Shown: piece by piece, positions 35,490 to 46,526 of the stretch
How the letters are laid out: the number at the start of each line of letters is the position of its first letter
Position numbering within the stretch: position 1 is the stretch's first letter
Assembly (NCBI GenBank): GCA_013400975.1
Contig: WBMZ01011894.1
Span: forward strand, 143,870-207,869
DNA from: Atrichornis clamosus
Taxonomy: Eukaryota > Chordata > Aves > Passeriformes > Menuridae
Length of the DNA stretch: 64,000 bases
Direction: 5' to 3'
The notes under the pieces: model-generated
The model's database searches: none
Told to the model about the DNA's origin: nothing
The model's input: the letters and a program-made list of their open reading frames with translations, nothing else
Translations under genes and position numbers: made by a program

Positions 35490-35518
<29 letters not shown>
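35490..35518 (+). repeat. Poly-T run of 29 bases after a short (AT)n
   Basis: The homopolymer follows atatatatat and serves as the polypyrimidine region 24 bases before the acceptor at 35542. One base at 35537 is N, so the exact local sequence and run length are uncertain. Confidence 0.9.
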
Positions 35519-35521
<3 letters not shown>

Positions 35522-35542
35522 TAACTCTGTTTTGGGNTGTAG

Positions 35543-35639
35543 CTCAACTCTGGTCTGGGACAGTTGATACTGAAGGAAGAGATGGAGAAGGAGAGTCGCG
35601 GTAGGTCAGCCCTTTCTGCCAGTCGTTACGATTCTCCAG
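35543..35639 (+). CDS. ABLIM1: ABLIM1 exon finishing the charged helix (phase 0 in, 1 out)
   Basis: This exon encodes LNSGLGQLILKEEMEKESRG, then RSALSASRYDSP plus one base. The LGQLILKEEMEKESR part continues the amphipathic, charged helix; RYDSP is a conserved site. The main donor is gtaatt (35640). An internal gtaggt at 35601 is also phase 1 and would drop 13 residues (GRSALSASRYDSP) in frame. The mammalian sequence that I recall includes the RSSLLASRYDSP equivalent, so the longer form is taken. An N lies six bases before the exon. Confidence 0.94.
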
Positions 35640-36930
35640 GTAATTCATGGAGGCAGCAAAGCTAAGCGTGAACAATGGGTGGTAAACACCACGTGTGCAC
35701 ATCTCAAGCAGTGTCCCAGAAGAGAGACAACTGGGAAAGACTGCTTGATATGTGCATATCTGATGGTCTGCCCTGAAAGAGTGGCCTAATTCATGACCTG
35801 GTTTTGGTGAGGGGAGGACTGTCATGGTTGTTTTTTAATTAGAAAAAATATGAAGTTGAGGATTTTCAGGCAATTTTGAGGCAGGAGATGTTCTCATATA
35901 GATATAGAATGAGGTAAAGTGTTCAGTGACTATCACACACATGCTAATAGGCTGGTTTTTTTTTTCACAAATGTTGCATTTCGCTTAAACTGGTGGTTCC
36001 TGTCCCTGTTTAGTCTCTTCTCCCAGGGAAGGAAATTCAGCAATATTGACCAGTGGGCCTGCGTATTCCAAACACAGCCAGTGTTTTGACCTGGGCTGAC
36101 ATTTTAATCGGGTGTATTTTGTACCAGAGCAAAAGCACAAAAGTTAATTTTAAGTAACTGGTGACTTAGATTCTTTGCCTCATTGCACATTTTGATGTAC
36201 ATCTATGGCCTTCTCAGATATCCAGAGAAAGGTTTGGGGGTTTTACTTCACTCTTTTCGTTCACCAGTCATTGTAAGACAGAAGTTGTACTTCGAGCCAG
36301 GAAGGGACAAGATGAGTCTCTCTGGAGTCACCCACTGGAGTAGCTGCCAAGCAAACTAAGATTCCCTTGTGTTCCCTGTTACATAAATGTGTTCCTTGAT
36401 AGCCTTGGAGAGGATGCCTGTGGCTCTCCCTCACTATCTGTAATTTTTATGGGGCCAGAGTCTACCTGCTCAACTCAGAGCTTACGATTTTTTTATTAAC
36501 CTTAGCACAGATTGGAGGACTCCTTTATTTGAGATGTGTCCATCCCTCCTTGGAGGGATAATCAGTGCAGTCATCAATTGCCTTTTGTGGAATCAGGGGT
36601 ACCTTGCCCAAAGCTGATCCCATGGCTGATCCATGAGGATTATTTTCAACCCAGTGGAGACCACCTTGGTTTTGAGCCTGGCAAGATCCCAGTGTCCCTT
36701 TTAATGGCCGGCCACCATGGCATGGCAAAGCTGTTTGTAACTTACAGAATGTGTGGAAGTTTGTGTTGAGTTTGGGACTGAGTTTCTTAAAGTCAGGGTG
36801 TCTCAGTTTGTTGTGTATATGCTTGGCTCTTTTAACTTGTATTTTATGCTAGGTGATTCCTCAAATGTTCTAGTTTTTGAGTGTCCACGGGATTTTTCCA
36901 GTAAAATATTTTCCCTTCCTCATTCAACAG
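35640..36930 (+). other. ABLIM1: ABLIM1 intron, 1.3 kb
   Basis: No exon is recognised. The end (tttcccttcctcattcaacag) is a good acceptor. Confidence 0.8.
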
Positions 36931-36992
36931 CACATGCTGCAGCCTCCAAAACTTCTTCTCTCCCTGGGTATGGAAAAAATGGACTTCACAGG
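36931..36992 (+). CDS. ABLIM1: ABLIM1 linker exon with SLPGYGKNGLHR (phase 1 in, 0 out)
   Basis: This 62-base exon encodes AHAAASKTSSLPGYGKNGLHR (split A at the start), the conserved SKT.SLPGYG.NGLHR block. The N-terminal residues AHAAA replace the mammalian INSASHIPS, so the bird exon is a little shorter. A second AG 12 bases in (after ctgcag, 36942) would keep the frame and remove four residues. The donor is gtaaga (36993). Confidence 0.93.
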
Positions 36993-37305
36993 GTAAGAAG
37001 ATGGTGATTTTGAGAAGTGAAAGGTGGCTTTAATTTTCCATGGTATTTATTTCCATAATAATTGTATTGGAGTTTCAGTTTGATTACTCTTTCTTATAAG
37101 ACCACCTGAAGTCAGACAAAACCTATTTTCCCCTCCCACAAACTACTTTGGTAAAAAGGCAAGAAAGCAATGCAAGAAATATTGTAAAATTGAGGGGGAA
37201 ATAAAAAAATAAAAGCAATTTACTTCCCCCCATATACCAACCTGCTTGTGAAGTCACGAACTGTGGATTTATGTGATGTCCCATGTCCCTCTTTTCCTGT
37301 TGCAG
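36993..37305 (+). other. ABLIM1: ABLIM1 intron, 313 bases
   Basis: This is a short intron with nothing recognisable inside. The acceptor is tttcctgttgcag. Confidence 0.85.
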
Positions 37306-37366
37306 CCGGTGTCTACGGACTTTGGTCAGTACAACAGTTACGGGGATGTGAGTGGTGCTGTTAGAG
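37306..37366 (+). CDS. ABLIM1: ABLIM1 exon PVSTDFGQYNSYGDVSG (phase 0 in, 1 out)
   Basis: This 61-base exon encodes PVSTDFGQYNSYGDVSGAVR plus the first base of an aspartate codon. It closely matches the mammalian PVSTDFAQYNSYGDVSGGVR. The donor is gtaagg (37367). Because it ends in phase 1 and the next large exon (39339) starts in phase 0, an extra exon of 3n+2 bases must lie between them. The microexon at 38067 fills that need. Confidence 0.95.
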
Positions 37367-38066
37367 GTAAGGCTGAGGAGCCTTTACAGCCCCTTCATTA
37401 CTGAACGTGGTACCATGTTTGATCACCTCTGCTGTTTTATTTTAAGGCTGTGGATGGGGTTACTTTGTATTTGCTCCGAACATTTTCATTTTCCCTGGCA
37501 AACTCAACAATTGACTCAAAACACTTCATACGCCTGTTAAAAATGTTGGGTTTATCTTGCTAAATCTGCTGTGTGGAACTGATCCTTGTTTATGCCAAGG
37601 GACTGCTTCAGCATTGGGTTAAATGGAAGGCAAGTAATATGTGCATTATGAGGAACAAGAGCTGAGTTCTGTGATGGTGTTTTCTTTGGAAATTACCATC
37701 CACTGTGCAGTCTGAAAGAATGTGCCACAGTGAAGAAAGGGAGCTAATGCCTTCTAATTAATCCTGCTGCTCAGGATCTTCATTATCACTTTGAGCTAGA
37801 TGTGGTTAGGCTAGTCATTGCCTAATAAAAATTCACCATAATATCTATGAAAGTTATGAAGCTTGGAGAGTTAAGGGCTGCAATACCTGGAGTATCTGAC
37901 TTCACAAACTGAGTCCAAAATTAGGAATGCTGCTGGCCTTAGAGAAACAGATGTGATTGTGGAAAAGTCATGTAGACCAGAAGACACAAGGATTATCTGG
38001 CAGATTGAGACTGACTCCTGTTCTTCAGCACTCTGAAGCTGATGAGAGTTCTCTTTTTCTTTTCAG
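37367..38066 (+). other. ABLIM1: ABLIM1 intron before the microexon, 700 bases
   Basis: No other feature is recognised. It ends in a strong pyrimidine tract, ctctttttcttttcag. Confidence 0.8.
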
Positions 38067-38074
38067 ATTTCCAG
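38067..38074 (+). CDS. ABLIM1: ABLIM1 8-base microexon encoding D-F-Q
   Basis: The sequence attttccag-like context resolves as ctttttcttttcag, then ATTTCCAG, then gtagag. With the G carried from the previous exon this gives GAT TTC CAG, or D-F-Q, corresponding to D-Y-Q in the mammalian protein (...RDYQTLPDG...). It turns phase 1 into phase 0, exactly what the flanking exons require. I scanned the intron for ag, A(T/C)T-type 8-mers encoding D-(Y/F)-Q, and gt, and this was the only fit. Skipping it would shift the frame and hit TAA at 39395, before the headpiece, so it should be constitutive. It is far too short for standard gene finders. Confidence 0.9.
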
Positions 38075-39338
38075 GTAGAGTACGGCTTTTCATCAATCAA
38101 CTGACAGCAGAACTTAAAGCAGCTACTTGTTCACGTCTGAATTTCTGCTACAGGGAAGGGTTTCTTAAGACAATAGCTTTGATTTTTCCTGCATGTTTAA
38201 GCATAATCACCAATGTAGATTCTTATCACCGAAACACAGGCACAGCCTCGGATTCCTCCTTGTTACCTCCCCAGAGCTGAGTCGAGGCAGCTCACACCAG
38301 TTCTGTGACTTGCTCTGTAAAGTCCACTGTCTGTTTATCTATGAGTTACCTGTCATAGTCTTCTCTGGACACGTGAGGGTGGATTTATTTCCAGCCTTTC
38401 CAGTACTGACCCCAGAGACATAGAGAGAGTCTCTTCCAGAGGCAATTTTCTCTCATACCAGGAGCTTTGAACTCCTCATTTTTACCCTGGAATTTGCTCT
38501 CCAGACAAGATGGCTGATCAGTAGTTTTCTACAGTGCTGCCATCACAGATGAGCCAGAAAGAGGTGTGCTTGCAAATAGAAACCTTTTTGCTTCACTTAC
38601 TGCCTGCAGAGTTTTTCTCAGAATGGTTTGAGTCTGACTGGCTCCTCAGCACAATCACAATATGAAATGGCAATTTAAGAAAGAGTTTAATTACTTGGAT
38701 AATTTTGTTAATGGCATATCAAAATCATGATGATTGGAAAGAGAATAAGATTATGGGAGGGGAGCAGAGTTGTCCATGTATTGTGCTCCAAATGTTATTT
38801 CCTTAGAAACAGTACCTGTGTCAAAACAGCACCTTTTTACCCTATCCCTGTTTGTGTTCGTAGTAAAAATTCCCCGTTGAAGAGACAAAAAAAGAGAAAT
38901 CCCTCAGTTGATATAGTAAATGACAGGAAGGAAAGCCCAGAGGTGTAAGAGTGCTTTGTATGCTGTTGGGTGGGATCGGAATTAATGCTAGAGAAGAACT
39001 AGAGAAGAACTTCACTCAGTCCCTGGGATGGGAAAGGGCTTCCTCTGTCTTGAGGTGCCCAAGTCCACCTAGAAAGTGATGCTGGTCAGCTCAGTGAGGA
39101 GCTGTCACCAGCCTTAGCAGTGACAGGAGGCTGTGGTGGCAGAGAGGACTGCAGGATCCTTCTGTGTGCCCCAGAGAGTAATGAAGAGTAGCCATGGCAA
39201 TGATCTATAATAAGACTAAGAATTAAGACTGGAAGGAAGTGTCAGGGCAAATTCACCTGTGTTTTCACCACTACTTGAGTGCCTTTTCCCTCTGTGTGTG
39301 TAACCTTTGTGTCTGATGTATACCTGTATCTGATGCAG
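38075..39338 (+). other. ABLIM1: ABLIM1 intron, 1.26 kb
   Basis: No true exon is recognised. A pseudo-exon-like stretch at 38864-38942 has an open frame and splice-like ends but the wrong phase. The acceptor at 39338 is ctgatgcag with a poor pyrimidine tract. Confidence 0.75.
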
Positions 39339-39413
39339 TCCCTTCCGGATGGTCATGTCCCTGGAATGAGAATGGACAGAGGAGTATCTATGCCTAACAT
39401 GTTGGAGCCAAAG
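39339..39413 (+). CDS. ABLIM1: ABLIM1 exon leading into the headpiece, 25 codons (phase 0-0)
   Basis: This exon encodes SLPDGHVPGMRMDRG, then VSMPNMLEPK. It matches the conserved LPDGHMPAMRMDRGVSMPN segment just before the villin-type headpiece. The 3' end is AAG followed by gcaagt. No usable GT donor preserves the frame, so this is a GC donor, otherwise a perfect U1 match. The acceptor is gatgcag, weak in pyrimidines, which may make the exon sensitive to regulation. Confidence 0.94.
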
Positions 39414-42369
39414 GCAAGTGCAGATGTTATTCACTTTCCTTCAAGACATTGAAGGTTTTACTGTGAAATGCAGATAAAATACGGGAAATGTCTTAGTTCC
39501 CTTGTTTTCCTTGACCTCACCTCAGTCCCTGCTCCTTATGTGCCAAACCTGTCCCTTTGTTCTGGACCTCACCTGTTGCAGGCTGAGGCTGCCCAGGTGC
39601 TTCCTGCCTTAAGGAAGCTTTTCCAGGGGCAAAGTGAAGGATACAGGTGCTCCATAGCTGGTTGTCTGTCAGACTTTCACCAGCCAAAACACCAGGCCAA
39701 GCTCAGTGGGAAGGTCTCCGTTTGAAAAGTGCTGCAGCACACTGTGGCTCACAACACACTGCTGAGACTGTCTGAGTGTATAAATTGAGGGGATACATGG
39801 ATCTTTGATTGGAAGTAAGATACTACATATCTGTCTGGATCTGTTTTTTAGCTCTCAGCACTGTTAACCTGAGACCTCTCACTAATATTGAATTCCTTAT
39901 ATGAGGAACTCTTCAAGAGATTTATTGGAAAAAGAGAAATTAAAATGCTTTCAGAGCTATTTCTAGAGATGCTTGATTCAAAAATGAATATAATAAATAG
40001 AGGGAATTCAACCAGGGTTGTGTTTTAAATCTTACAACTTTATTGCTGGTGAACCTTCCATGAAATCATGATTTTGCCAAAGTTACAAGGATCAGAATTT
40101 CTGCAGTTAAGTGAGGAGCTCACTTTGCAAACCAGATCACTACTTGTGCTTCCGAGTCACCTCCAGACAAACTGTGCAAGGCAATAACCCTGGCTTTATA
40201 AGCTGAGTCCCCAGTGCACTGTACAGTTACAAGTGGGTTTATATATTATATAAACAAGACCTTGGGGACTCCTGAGATACTACTTTTTATTCCAAATAAT
40301 TTCTTTTTCAGTGCAATAGAAATTCTTACAGCCACCACTGCTGTTGATGTACCCAGTCATTTGGGATGCTATTCTGGGTGACAAATTCTGTCAGTATTAT
40401 TAATGACAAAATTTAACAATAATGTATTAATTATTATTTTAATGATAAAATTTATGGGAATTTTCATGAGATAGTAGGTCACTTTCTGTTGATGTTTATA
40501 AAGGTGATGCCAAACCCTCAGCATGTGTGAATTGGCACTGTTTTTATTCATGTGAATGGTCCAACACTAACTTAAACCTCACAAAGCAAAATAAGCCAAT
40601 TCAAAGTCAGCATGAAAAATATGAAAAGTGAAAATTAATAACCTTAAGAATGACTAAATCTTACTAAATGGTTCTCCAGAAAGGACAGAATTTGTGCATC
40701 CTGCCAACCCAGATTGAGACATGCCTTGTTGTGAATATTTAAATATAAAATGTACTTATGACCGTAGATCTTGACTGAAACTCTGCCTGTTTAAATATGA
40801 AAAGTTACATTTTAGTTTCCTATAATGCTGTTTATGGTAGCCATTTCCAGTATCAAACATAAGCAATGTAATTCCAAGTATAGACTTAATTGTACAACTG
40901 TGACAATGTCAGAATCTCATAAGAATCATATCTTACAATTGGTATGTAAGCACACGTTACTTAAATTACTATTACTTACAATAAACTCAGTGGTGTGTTC
41001 ATTGATGCCTGAATGTTATTTATTATATTTTTGAAAAGTTCATTGGGATCATTGTTAACAATGGAATGAGCTTAATTGCTGAGTGCTGCACACAAGTCAA
41101 TTAGGTCAAATTTCTTCTGATGTTGAAATAATGTGATGAATAGCATTTGATAATAGCTCAGCTCTCTCCAGGAGAGTTTTGGTGGTCTCACTCATGTCAG
41201 TAAGACAAGACCCATAAATGACAGTCAAGGCTGAGCCAGCCAGTTGCCACTGAAGTTTCCAGAAAAACTTCATTGACTTCAGTAGGGGTTGGATGAGGGG
41301 TCTGGGAATGCTGCTCTCCTACTCTGCAGAGACCTGAAGTGAGAAGGGCTCTGGAGAAGCTCTGGCAGACAGAACATGAGCTCTCCTAAGCCAGTCCAGG
41401 CCCAAAAGTGTCTGTCCAAGGAAAAAAATCCTAGAACAGAGTTTTATTTGCCAGGGATGATTCCAGAAACTGAGTTTGATATTTTCTGAAATCCTTTCCA
41501 AGCAGCATTGTTTGTATTAGAGTAGCCTGATTTGAGACCCACTGACAGTAAAGAGTTCTTCAAACAAAGAACCTGCACACGTAAAACAAAAGGTAAATGA
41601 TTTATGCAATCAGGAGTTGATTATTTGCCAATATCTGATATATATTAGTTCTGGACATTCTTTGCAATGTAAAGGGAAATCAAGGGAAATGTTAATGGGA
41701 GATGTGCTGGACTCTTCTGAAGCAGATAAAGGTGCATAAGACAGGTATGTCTCCAGAAGTATCTCCTTTAATCCATGTGTATAGCACAGCCAGCAAGCAC
41801 AGTGGGCAATTGTTTGAATTCTTTAACTATCCAGAAAGGCAAAGACAATCATGATAAATTCAATTGAATGTAGTGGCCCCCACTAATTAATATCTTGTTT
41901 ATTTAGAGATGCTGCTTTTTTTAATGTACTTTCATGTTTTAGAAGTCCACTCACTAACTGCTTGTCCTTAAGGGCTGTCCACACTCTGACAACCAATGAC
42001 TGACAAATGCAATTACCTTAATGAACTTGCATATTGATGGATGAGAAAGTACATTAACTAGAAAGGACTCTGACCAAAGCCAGCTGATGTGTTATTTACA
42101 CCATATAAATCAGTGAGGTGGGGAAGTTCGTAGTGGATTTACAATATGAGGCAGTTCAATGCTAAACAAGTTCTGGCTCTGTCCAGATCAGTTTGTCTTC
42201 CATACAACTTTAGGGAAAAAATATATTAACTTCCCCTCACCCCCTATTTGCTTTGAAAATGAAAACAGATGAACAGATGTTTGTGTGTTTATGAAAATGA
42301 GACACATTTTGTTCTGTCTGCTTTAGAATATAAATATCTCTTTTTCCCCCTTTTATACATTGTTAACAG
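39414..42369 (+). other. ABLIM1: ABLIM1 GC-AG intron, 2.96 kb
   Basis: The intron begins gcaagt and ends ttgttaacag. It is AT-rich with no recognised exon or clear repeat. Confidence 0.85.
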
Positions 42370-42450
42370 ATTTTTCCATATGAAATACTCATGGTGACCA
42401 ACAGAGGGCGAAATAAAATACTAAAAGATGTAGACAGAACCAGGCTGGAG
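42370..42450 (+). CDS. ABLIM1: ABLIM1 headpiece exon, N-terminal half (phase 0-0)
   Basis: This exon encodes IFPYEILMVTNRGRNKILK, then DVDRTRLE, the start of the villin headpiece. (I/Y)(F/Y)PYE.L.VTN.GR and the VDRTRLERHL junction are signatures of the abLIM/dematin headpiece group. The domain binds the side of F-actin. Length is 81 bases; the donor is gtaaga (42451). Compared with the mammalian protein, I see only conservative changes (EIL for EML, KDV for REV). Confidence 0.97.
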
Positions 42451-43701
42451 GTAAGAGAAGCAAGTTCCTAAATGATCTTTCCTGCTGAAGTTGTTTGTTG
42501 TTTGTGAAAGCTGAATCACTGAAATGTTGTCCTGAGAAATGTGGGAAGATTTCTCAGCACTAATCAGGGAAAGAGAAATCAGGTGCTGGGAGGAAGCAGA
42601 CACATCTCCACGAGCAGTGTGGAGCTGGGAGTCCCACATCTCTGTCTCCCTCCTCATGGACTGAGCTTCTCACAACCCCCTTATGTTTTCAAGCATTTCA
42701 TTACACACTTGTGGATTTGTTAAAAGCCCAAAACTGCACGAGTGTCGTAGGATCCATATTGGAATGGAGCAATACTTTGTTCGACCTTGGATCATCCCTT
42801 AGCTGAGAGTCAGTGTCAGCCATCCTTGACAATCAAAAGTCCTTCCTTAACTCCTCACGAGTCCTGTGACTTAGATAGACTGGCTGATACCCCAAAATAT
42901 GAGGATTTAAATCCCTGCCAACCAATAAACATAGTTAACAGCTTTGTGGATTAGGAAGACTGTAGCAGCCCAGTGGAATGCTGGGGATGTTTAAGTCGTT
43001 TGTAGTTAGTTAATCTTCTGTGGAGGTGAATGGAAGGAGCCACAAAAATTCGGGGTAATTTGGGTAATAACTTGGATCCATGCCCATTTTTAGACTAGCA
43101 GAAATATGATCATTAATCAGAATTCAGTGCTACATTAGCGTCACAGGGAGACACCTTCCCCGCCCAGTGCACTCTCAAGTGGCTGAGCAAGAAGTACCTG
43201 GTGCACAGGACATCACCAAGAAGCGTTTCATTAGCAGTAGAGAAGAAGTGTAGAGAACAGTAGAGAACAGTTAGCCTGGCCAGACATCTTCCTTGTCAGA
43301 ACTTTGAGCCTGTCAACCTGCAGCCCTTCTGCAGAGCTCTCCTGAAACCCAGCTCTGTGTGGACTTCCAGAGGTGACCTGCTAAAGCCTGGGACAGGGGT
43401 GTGCAGGAGCTGGTTCTGTTCTTTGGTCTGTCACTGCTTGTTGGATGGCTTCACAGTAATAATTTCTCCGTCTCTTGCTGGTTCAGCAAGTGAAATAGTT
43501 CCCTTGATTGATTCATTGGGCACCCAAGTTCAAGAGGACTTGGATATGTGTATTGCCAAAGCATTACTTTTTCCGACAATGGCTTTTACACAGCAATACG
43601 AAATCCCTAAGGCACTCCTACGTCCTGTTGTGTCTCTTTGGCTTTGACTGACCGTTGCCTTTTCTCCTTTTTTGTTTTCCCTCTTTTTTTTTTTTTTAAA
43701 G
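42451..43701 (+). other. ABLIM1: ABLIM1 last intron, 1.25 kb
   Basis: No exon is recognised. A short tandem repeat of gtagagaaca lies near 43249-43270. The intron ends in a long T run and aaag at 43701. Confidence 0.8.
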
Positions 43702-43815
43702 CGTCACTTAGCACCTGAAGTTTTTCAAGAGATATTTGGCATGACGATACAGGAGTTTGACAAGTTACCTCTCTGGAGACGCAACGACATGAAGAAAAAA
43801 GCAAAACTCTTTTAA
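43702..43815 (+). CDS. ABLIM1: ABLIM1 terminal coding exon: headpiece C-terminal half and stop
   Basis: This exon encodes [19 protein letters not shown], then [18 protein letters not shown], then TAA (43813-43815). It forms the stable C-terminal helical subdomain of the headpiece. The W, the KKK cluster and the terminal F are the residues typically involved in F-actin binding, with F as the last residue of the protein. The acceptor follows a T-rich tract (tttttttaaag). The length of the headpiece across the last exons fits the family. Confidence 0.97.
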   Translation, partial: RHLAPEVFQEIFGMTIQEFDKLPLWRRNDMKKKAKLF

Positions 43816-44203
43816 CCTCCCTTTAAACAAACCAACAACAAATGATGCACAGAATATTGCATCATACGGTCCAAACTGTTTGGAAGCAACTACTTATCCA
43901 CCAAAAAAGGGAAAACCAACATAGTGGCACCTCTGTACACAGCAATTGAACAAGACGAACATTTGCCCTCCTGGAACACAGGGAGAAAATATCTGGGCTC
44001 AGAAACAGCAATGATAGCTTTCAGAGGTGTCAACCTGTCACACAATATTATACAAGATAGAAAACTGTTCTGCTCTTCTCCCTCAATGATACTCCCTTTA
44101 CTTCTCTCCACGGTATGATGGACTTTACTGCTAGAGCCAGGAAGTGCCCTTAGGATGCCTTGTAGACTAAAGTAGTTGTAACCACTCCAAGAACTGGAAA
44201 AGG

Positions 44204-44323
44204 ATATATACATATATAAATATATATATATGTATGCGTGTTTGCCTGTGTGCACACGTGTATTTATATCTCTCCATCTCTCTGTGTGTGTGTATGTGTG
44301 TGTATATATGTGTGTATATATGG
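44204..44323 (+). repeat. TA- and TG-rich microsatellite region in the 3' UTR
   Basis: A TA-rich tract (about 44204-44236) including tatatatatatgtatgcgtg is followed by a TG-type tract (44283-44323) with tgtgtgtgtgtatgtgtg and tatatatgtgtgtatata. The two tracts are partly complementary, so the transcript could fold locally. Confidence 0.85.
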
Positions 44324-46480
44324 AGAGGGACGTAGGTAGATCTGTAGTGAAGGAGAAGCCCCCTGTAACTTACCCACACAGCCACATAAGTCTTTCACCC
44401 AGCTGTCTCTTTCTTGGCACTCTCTGGACACGGCATCTTCTTCGTGTAACACAGCCTGCCACAGTGGTGGGCACTCTGCTCACTCACAGGACATACCAGT
44501 TGGATTTCTGGAAAATGGACTCCTTGTATATATATTTGCTAGGATATAGGAAGTGAATTGCTGTGCGTGTTGTCAGTCTTCCCTCTTCCACACTTTCTGC
44601 TTGAATTAATAAGGCTGGAGCTTAACCAGTCCTTCGAATAATTTAAGATCACTTAAGTAATGGGAATGATGGAGAAGAGTCAGTTTTCTTGTAATTTACT
44701 CCAGGAGGTGGGTGGATGGGGGTGGGAGTGACAGAGTGAGAAAATGCTAATTTAAGTGTGCCCTGGTTTGCACCCAGAGATTTCAGGACAAACTCCCTGC
44801 TAGTAATTACTAGTACAGCTCACCACACTGCAGTGGAGTTGTAGGATTTTACATCGGCAGGGAGGATGGTTCTCTGCAAGCTAACATGCAAATACATCCC
44901 TCTGAGGGAGGAATGTTTTTGAATTAAAAGGTACCATCAAGGTGCCAAGCTCTGCCAATAGAGGCTTTTTGATTAAACTGCAGTAGCTGTTGTCAATATG
45001 GCACAGTGCATGGGGCCAAGCACTCTTTTTAGTTAATGTAGGTTTTCACTTGTGCTTGGAAAAGAGGGCACAGACTATTTTTTTTTCCTCTCTTGAAGCA
45101 TCAAAGCTCCAGCCTTGGTTATTTTTATTTCCCTTTGTGCCTGACTTGGTTTTTTAAGACAGAGTAATCATGCAAGACAGTTTCTGAGCTGCATTGAACT
45201 CCTTATTGCTTTCAGTCTTCTTCCAAAATGCTGCAGCTTGAAAAACTGCCTGTATATACCTTAACTGCTTCTGGGCAAGTCCTATGCAGAGGAGGACATG
45301 AGCACCAAAGTAACTGAATGGATGCATTGTGGCTGCCAGGTCAGCTTTTTCTCTTCCTTGGTGCTTAACTGCCAATGCATACTGCACTAATGAGCCTGTC
45401 TCCTGATGGGAGAGGGGCATTTAGGTTCTGTGTCTGTCAAAGAATATCAAGGTTTCCTTTTAACGCAGAAACTTCAGGCACTGGAGACATCAGAACCTTT
45501 GTATTTCTGTTATATGAGACGTTGGTGTTAAAATCTGGAAGTCAGGAAGGGGAAACAGTCCCGTGTAATTGTGAGATTCAGAATCACTGTGTTGAGTTCT
45601 CTGTATCACCAAATGACATTTCACCATGAACTGTGCAGGACAGCCCAAACCCTGCCTCTTCTTTGCTGGTTTAGGAAGTCCTGTTGCGACAGATCACTGT
45701 GGTTCCTTTGATGAATCTGAGGTGAAGATTCAGTATTCGAGAGACAGAGACCAGGGGTCAGCAGCTGCTCCATGTCCCTAGAGCTCAGGGAGTATGGGTC
45801 TGTGGGACAAGCTGGAGAACATGCTGCCATGGAGATCCGGCATCACGGTCCCTGCGGAAGAGAAGCCCTTGGGGACACCGTGACACACTTGAGAGTGAGC
45901 TCTGTGAGTGTGCTGAGGTTGCAGCAAGGATCAGTGTAACATGTTTTCCTTCATTATTCGGAACACACATCTGAGAGGTTTTTAGAGCAGCACTGAGAAG
46001 TAAATGGGAACGTCAGGGGCACAGGCAGGTTGAGATCATTTTTGAGAGACTGCTGAAACCAAATCCATACAATGAAAGAACAGCAGTGTTTTACAGTGAC
46101 AGACTTTGGGAATGCTGTGGTCTCAAAAATTCAGTGTTTGTCACCTGCAAGATGTGGTTTAACTTTGAGATGAACATTTGAGTTTTAATGCATTTAAATT
46201 ATTAAAATTCTCCAAATTTTGTCAGCCCACATCCTATAGACAATGTGTGCTGCTGCCTGTCAAGCTCTTAGGCACTACAGGTTTTTGAGTCCAAGCCTCC
46301 TTGACAATACCCCTTTGGGATCTGAAGAGTTGCCCTCTCAAGGATGTGAGCTGCCAGTCTGCATTTTTCTGTCCCCATCTCTAGGTTACTATTGGACTTC
46401 TCACAGCATATATAAACACACTAACCAGTCATTTCAGAAATGACTAAGCCAGGTTGTTTTCTCACCTCTCCCTTCTATGC

Positions 46481-46526
46481 AACAAAAAAAAAAAGAAGAA
46501 AATTTAAAAAAGAAAATAAAAAAAGA
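46481..46526 (+). repeat. A-rich simple stretch
   Basis: This is a run of A's broken by G and T (aaaaaaaaaaagaagaaaat, then ttaaaaaagaaaataaaaaa). It is low-complexity sequence in the 3' UTR and a possible site for internal oligo-dT priming in cDNA data. Confidence 0.8.

Noticed and set aside
35601..35606. gtaggt as the main end of exon 35543
   Set aside because: The following bases continue the conserved RS.L.ASRYDSP segment, so the later donor at 35640 is taken as the main one; the early donor is kept only as a possible alternative.
36890..36930. Extension of exon 36931 to an upstream acceptor (tttttccag at 36901)
   Set aside because: The added 29 bases would break the reading frame with the preceding exon.
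38864..38942. Stretch with tag acceptor and gtgtaa donor, open as SKNSPLKRQKKRNPSVDIV...
   Set aside because: It looks exon-like, but it is 79 bases long and would need phase 2 in and 0 out, which fits neither the preceding nor the following ABLIM1 exon. The A-rich composition explains the lysine-rich frame.
42398..42411. CCAACAGAGGGCGA, 12 of 14 to a CTCF core
   Set aside because: It lies in the coding exon for VTNRGRN, where the protein sequence explains the bases, and it mismatches at two positions.
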